From Clostridia bacterium (GTDB taxonomy: Bacteria; Bacillota; Clostridia; Oscillospirales; CAG-272): a stretch of DNA of 8,245 bases. Positions 6,108 to 8,245 of the stretch are shown here, in pieces. Where the stretch lies: NCBI GenBank assembly GCA_900753285.1, contig CAADYN010000087.1:1-8245 (forward strand), in the 5' to 3' direction. The notes beneath the pieces are model-generated. The model saw only the letters and a program-made list of their open reading frames with translations, was not told the origin of the DNA and ran no database searches. Position 1 is the stretch's first letter; each line of letters starts with the position of its first letter. Made by a program: the position numbers and the translations under genes.

Positions 6108-6139
6108 CTGCATATCCTCACCGTCGGCTTGAGATGCAG
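6108..6139. repeat. Hairpin-forming inverted repeat between divergent promoters
   Basis: CTGCAT (6108-6113) pairs with ATGCAG (6134-6139) and CTCA (6117-6120) with TGAG (6130-6133). The loop is 9 bases and there is a 3-base bulge on one side. It lies upstream of both predicted transcription starts, so neither mRNA should contain it. On the minus strand it is followed by an interrupted T-rich stretch, but no gene ends there. It could be a regulator-binding dyad or a relic. Confidence 0.4.
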
Positions 6140-6193
6140 CTACGTATTTTATGTAATTATTCACATGAAAGCATAAATTAATCAACAAACGCC

Positions 6194-6222
6194 TTGACAA
6201 TAATGCCGCGTTATGATAGTAT
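6194..6222 (+). promoter_or_regulatory. Promoter of the ABC exporter operon
   Basis: A perfect TTGACA (6194-6199) is followed 17 bp later by TAGTAT (6217-6222, 4 of 6 to TATAAT). A closer TATGAT at 6212-6217 would give a 12-bp spacer and is unlikely to be used. Transcription would begin near 6229, about 70 nt before the start codon. Confidence 0.65.
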
Positions 6223-6223
6223 C

Positions 6224-6246
6224 TGTTTGGTGAATTCTGTTAAACA
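6224..6246. promoter_or_regulatory. Candidate operator TGTTT-N13-AAACA over the ABC operon start site
   Basis: Arms TGTTT (6224-6228) and AAACA (6242-6246) are perfectly complementary around 13 bases. The element covers the predicted transcription start and lies just after the -10 box, a position typical for repressor binding. Short AT-rich arms make chance occurrence possible, and no regulator is assigned. Confidence 0.3.
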
Positions 6247-6300
6247 AGCAAAAATCAGCGCATAAATTTTAAGCAAAAAAGGAAAAAATGAGGACAATAT

Positions 6301-8091
6301 ATGAAAATTGACATTTCAAAAAAAGTCACATATTTTAAGGCGCTTCTTATGCCTTTTCACGTAACGCCGCTTATAACAGCACTTAGCATAGTCGATTCTC
6401 TCCTCAAGCTCGGACTTGTTCCACTGGGAGTGCTCGCAACGGCGAATTTTATTGACTCATCACTGCTTGCCATACAAAACAGGAGCGCGGAAAGCCGTAC
6501 CTCTGCTATTCTATGGCTGTCGGTGATTCTATTCATAAAGCTGTACTATTACATAGAAGAGCCGCTCATGAACCTTGTCGCACTGAAAAAGCAGGAGAAG
6601 GAATGGCGGCTCATTGACTATCCCGCGATGAAGCTGCAAGCGAGCATAGACTTAAAACATTTTGAAAACAGCGAAACGAGCGACCTCATCAGCAGAATGT
6701 GCAGACCTGCCGGAGCGCTGTGCGGTATGCTCGGTCACTTGCTTAGCTTCATCGTTTTTGTCGGCGGAATACTCAGCTACATTGTCATACTGCTTATAAA
6801 CGCTCCGCTGACCGGCTGTATTATCCTTGCCGCTTCTGTTCCTATCGTTATCATAGCGCGTATCAGTGCGTTGGCGCAGTATAAGATAAAGCAGGACATC
6901 ACGGAAATGGAACGTCGCGGTTCGACCTTGCGCGGATATATGGAAAGCCGTGATTCAGCCGCGGAGCGCAGTTTGTTTTCATATTTCGACTTTGTCAGCA
7001 GAAAGTTCAGCGAGGTGTTTTTTACTTCAAGAAAATTTGTCGTGCAGGCTGAGGTAAACTGGAGCATTAAAAAAGGAGTCGCAGGAATTGTCCTGACTCT
7101 GCTGTGCGCCCTCTCAATTTTTGCGCTTCTTCCGTCCGTATCCGCGGGAACGCTTGCTGTAGGTATGTTCATTTCCTTGGTGCAGTCGATTTTCAAAGGA
7201 GCGGAGGACATTGCCTACAACCTCTCCCCTCATCTTGAAACCTTCTACACCGATTCTACATTCTTAAAGGAATACGAGACCTACACCGAACTGTCAAGAA
7301 CTCCCGACGCGACCTCTCCCTTGTCCGATACAGTTTGCCCGTTTGAAGAGCTGGAGTTTGAGAATGTATCTTTCGCTTACCCCGGCACGGAAACACTCAT
7401 CTTAAAAGACGTATCATTCAAGCTCACAGCGGGAAAGCATTATTCTTTAGTTGGACTGAACGGAAGCGGCAAGAGCACTATTATCAAGCTGATTTTGAAG
7501 TTCTACGACAATTACACGGGAAATATTCTCCTAAACGGACGCTCAATACGCGAGTGGTCTCTCAGTGATATCAAAGGCATGATGGGCTCGGTGTTCCAGG
7601 ATTTCTGTCGGTACGATATATCCGTGAAGGATAATATTGCAATCGGAAGCGGATTCACGGCGGGAGAGGACGAAATAAACGAAGCTGTCCGTGCGACCGG
7701 TCTTGAGCGTTTTGTGTCCGAGCTTCCCAACGGTATTAATACAGAGCTCGGCAAGATATACGACGACGGCGAGAACTTATCGGGCGGTCAGTGGCAGAAA
7801 ATCGCAATCGCGCGTATTATGGTGAGCCACTCCACTCTCCGCATTTTCGACGAACCGACTGCGTCTCTTGACCCGATAGCCGAGCGGGAGCTGTATAGCA
7901 ATTTTGACAACTTGAGCAAAGATGTGACATCCATCACCATAAGCCACCGACTTGCAAGCTGTCTCCACGCGGACGAGATACTGCTCCTCGACGACGGTGT
8001 GATAAAAGAGCGGGGAAGTCATAATGAGCTTATGGCAATGGACGGAAAATACAAAGAAATGTTTGAAAGTCAGAGGGAGTGGTACATATGA
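6301..8091 (+). CDS. ABC exporter half-transporter (membrane domain fused to ATPase), first subunit
   Basis: A 596-residue type IV ABC exporter half with an N-terminal membrane domain and a C-terminal nucleotide-binding domain. Six hydrophobic segments lie at about 22-50, 69-85, 143-166, 168-187, 258-278 and 281-300. The ATPase domain is complete: A-loop Tyr360, Walker A GLNGSGKST at 385-393, Q-loop Gln433, signature LSGGQ at 493-497, Walker B LRIFDEP at 513-519 with catalytic Glu518, D-loop SLDP at 522-525, and H-loop His549. Since Glu518 and His549 are present, this subunit keeps the canonical residues, so a degenerate site, if any, would be in its partner. ATG 6301 has GAGGA (6290-6294) 6 nt upstream. 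It overlaps the next gene by ATGA. No peptidase C39 domain is present, so a lantibiotic-type leader-cleaving role is unlikely. The substrate (drug, lipid or peptide) cannot be told. Confidence 0.94.
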   Translation: MKIDISKKVTYFKALLMPFHVTPLITALSIVDSLLKLGLVPLGVLATANFIDSSLLAIQNRSAESRTSAILWLSVILFIKLYYYIEEPLMNLVALKKQEKEWRLIDYPAMKLQASIDLKHFENSETSDLISRMCRPAGALCGMLGHLLSFIVFVGGILSYIVILLINAPLTGCIILAASVPIVIIARISALAQYKIKQDITEMERRGSTLRGYMESRDSAAERSLFSYFDFVSRKFSEVFFTSRKFVVQAEVNWSIKKGVAGIVLTLLCALSIFALLPSVSAGTLAVGMFISLVQSIFKGAEDIAYNLSPHLETFYTDSTFLKEYETYTELSRTPDATSPLSDTVCPFEELEFENVSFAYPGTETLILKDVSFKLTAGKHYSLVGLNGSGKSTIIKLILKFYDNYTGNILLNGRSIREWSLSDIKGMMGSVFQDFCRYDISVKDNIAIGSGFTAGEDEINEAVRATGLERFVSELPNGINTELGKIYDDGENLSGGQWQKIAIARIMVSHSTLRIFDEPTASLDPIAERELYSNFDNLSKDVTSITISHRLASCLHADEILLLDDGVIKERGSHNELMAMDGKYKEMFESQREWYI

Positions 8092-8245
8092 AAAAAGAGA
8101 GAAAACTGTCTCCGTTTCGCGCGGTGTTACGGATTCTGCCGCTTGTCGTGAAGCATTCTCCGCTTTGGGTAACAATAGAGATGCTTTTGCGACTGATTGT
8201 AGCTGCTTTGTCTGCGGTGACTGTCTACTGCAACCGGTTCTTTTA
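8088..8245 (+). CDS. Second ABC exporter half-transporter, N-terminal fragment cut by the window edge
   Basis: ATG 8088 overlaps the stop of the preceding transporter gene (ATGA, 8088-8091) and is preceded by GGGAG at 8075-8079, so the pair is translationally coupled. The visible 52 residues read MKKERKLSPFRAVLRILPL, then a hydrophobic segment at about 24-46 (LWVTIEMLLRLIVAALSAV), matching the start of an ABC exporter membrane domain. The ATPase domain lies outside the window, so the assignment rests on context: two adjacent coupled half-transporters usually form a heterodimer. Confidence 0.7.
   Translation, partial: MKKERKLSPFRAVLRILPLVVKHSPLWVTIEMLLRLIVAALSAVTVYCNRFF

Larger units (their letters stand above)
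5964..6300. other. Divergent intergenic region between arabinofuranosidase and ABC exporter genes
   Basis: This 337-bp AT-rich stretch holds no credible gene. It carries the promoter and leader of the minus-strand arabinofuranosidase gene on the left, a hairpin near the middle (6108-6139), and the promoter and roughly 70-nt leader of the ABC exporter gene on the right. I see no recognisable riboswitch, tRNA or repeat array. The two promoters are about 140 bp apart and point outward, so shared regulation is possible but not shown. Confidence 0.75.

Noticed and set aside
5883..6176. 97-residue open frame on the plus strand across the start of the arabinofuranosidase gene
   Set aside because: It overlaps the real gene antisense and then AT-rich regulatory DNA; no ribosome site and no recognisable protein.
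6015..6200. 61-residue open frame on the minus strand in the intergenic region
   Set aside because: It starts at TTG without a ribosome site, covers the arabinofuranosidase promoter and its -35/-10 boxes, and resembles no family.
7777..8175. 132-residue open frame antisense to the end of the ABC transporter
   Set aside because: Antisense to the conserved signature and Walker B region, so its openness follows from codon use of the real gene.
6301..8245. ABC pair as part of a lantibiotic or bacteriocin secretion cluster
   Set aside because: No C39 peptidase domain, no precursor peptide with a double-glycine leader and no modification enzyme is visible.

Overview
The window looks like chromosomal DNA from an anaerobic, probably gut-dwelling Clostridia (Oscillospirales/Ruminococcus-like). 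The basis is AGGAGG-type ribosome sites, Firmicutes-style TTGACA/TATAAT promoters, intermediate GC (about 49% over the part of rsgA I counted by hand) and the overall look of the proteins. No marker gene fixes the taxon, so this is inference.

Left part, all on +: the tail of an unidentified gene (1-57) overlaps by 4 bases a chloramphenicol-acetyltransferase-family gene (54-686). This gene carries an in-frame TAG at 543-545, where the family normally has Trp. The frame then runs on intact through the catalytic HHxxxDG motif, so this is a one-base pseudogene or, less likely, a suppressed amber gene. Next come rsgA (ribosome-assembly GTPase, 712-1698) and an integral membrane isoprenylcysteine-methyltransferase-family protein (1718-2317), with gaps of 25 and 19 bp. 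A MerR-family regulator with a GyrI-like ligand domain (2428-3243) follows. Its own promoter has the 19-bp spacer and dyad typical of MerR-activated promoters, so it is probably autoregulated. A strong hairpin terminator (3302-3348) closes this block.

Middle part, on -: a family 2 glycosyltransferase (3350-4357) with its own consensus promoter and a palindrome at the transcription start, preceded by a cytoplasmic GH51 alpha-L-arabinofuranosidase (4461-5963), also with its own promoter. The enzyme would release arabinose inside the cell from imported arabino-oligosaccharides. No transporter or arabinose-catabolic gene is present in the window.

Right part, on +: across a 337-bp divergent intergenic region with two outward promoters and a hairpin lie a complete ABC exporter half (6301-8091) and the start of a second half (8088-8245, cut by the window edge). 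They overlap by ATGA, as in heterodimeric ABC exporters.

Most of this is ordinary accessory clostridial content and I do not see a convincing new defence or mobile system. The most informative signals are the amber codon in the acetyltransferase, the MerR-type promoter geometry and the palindrome over the glycosyltransferase start site. No tRNA, rRNA, CRISPR array or insertion sequence was recognised.
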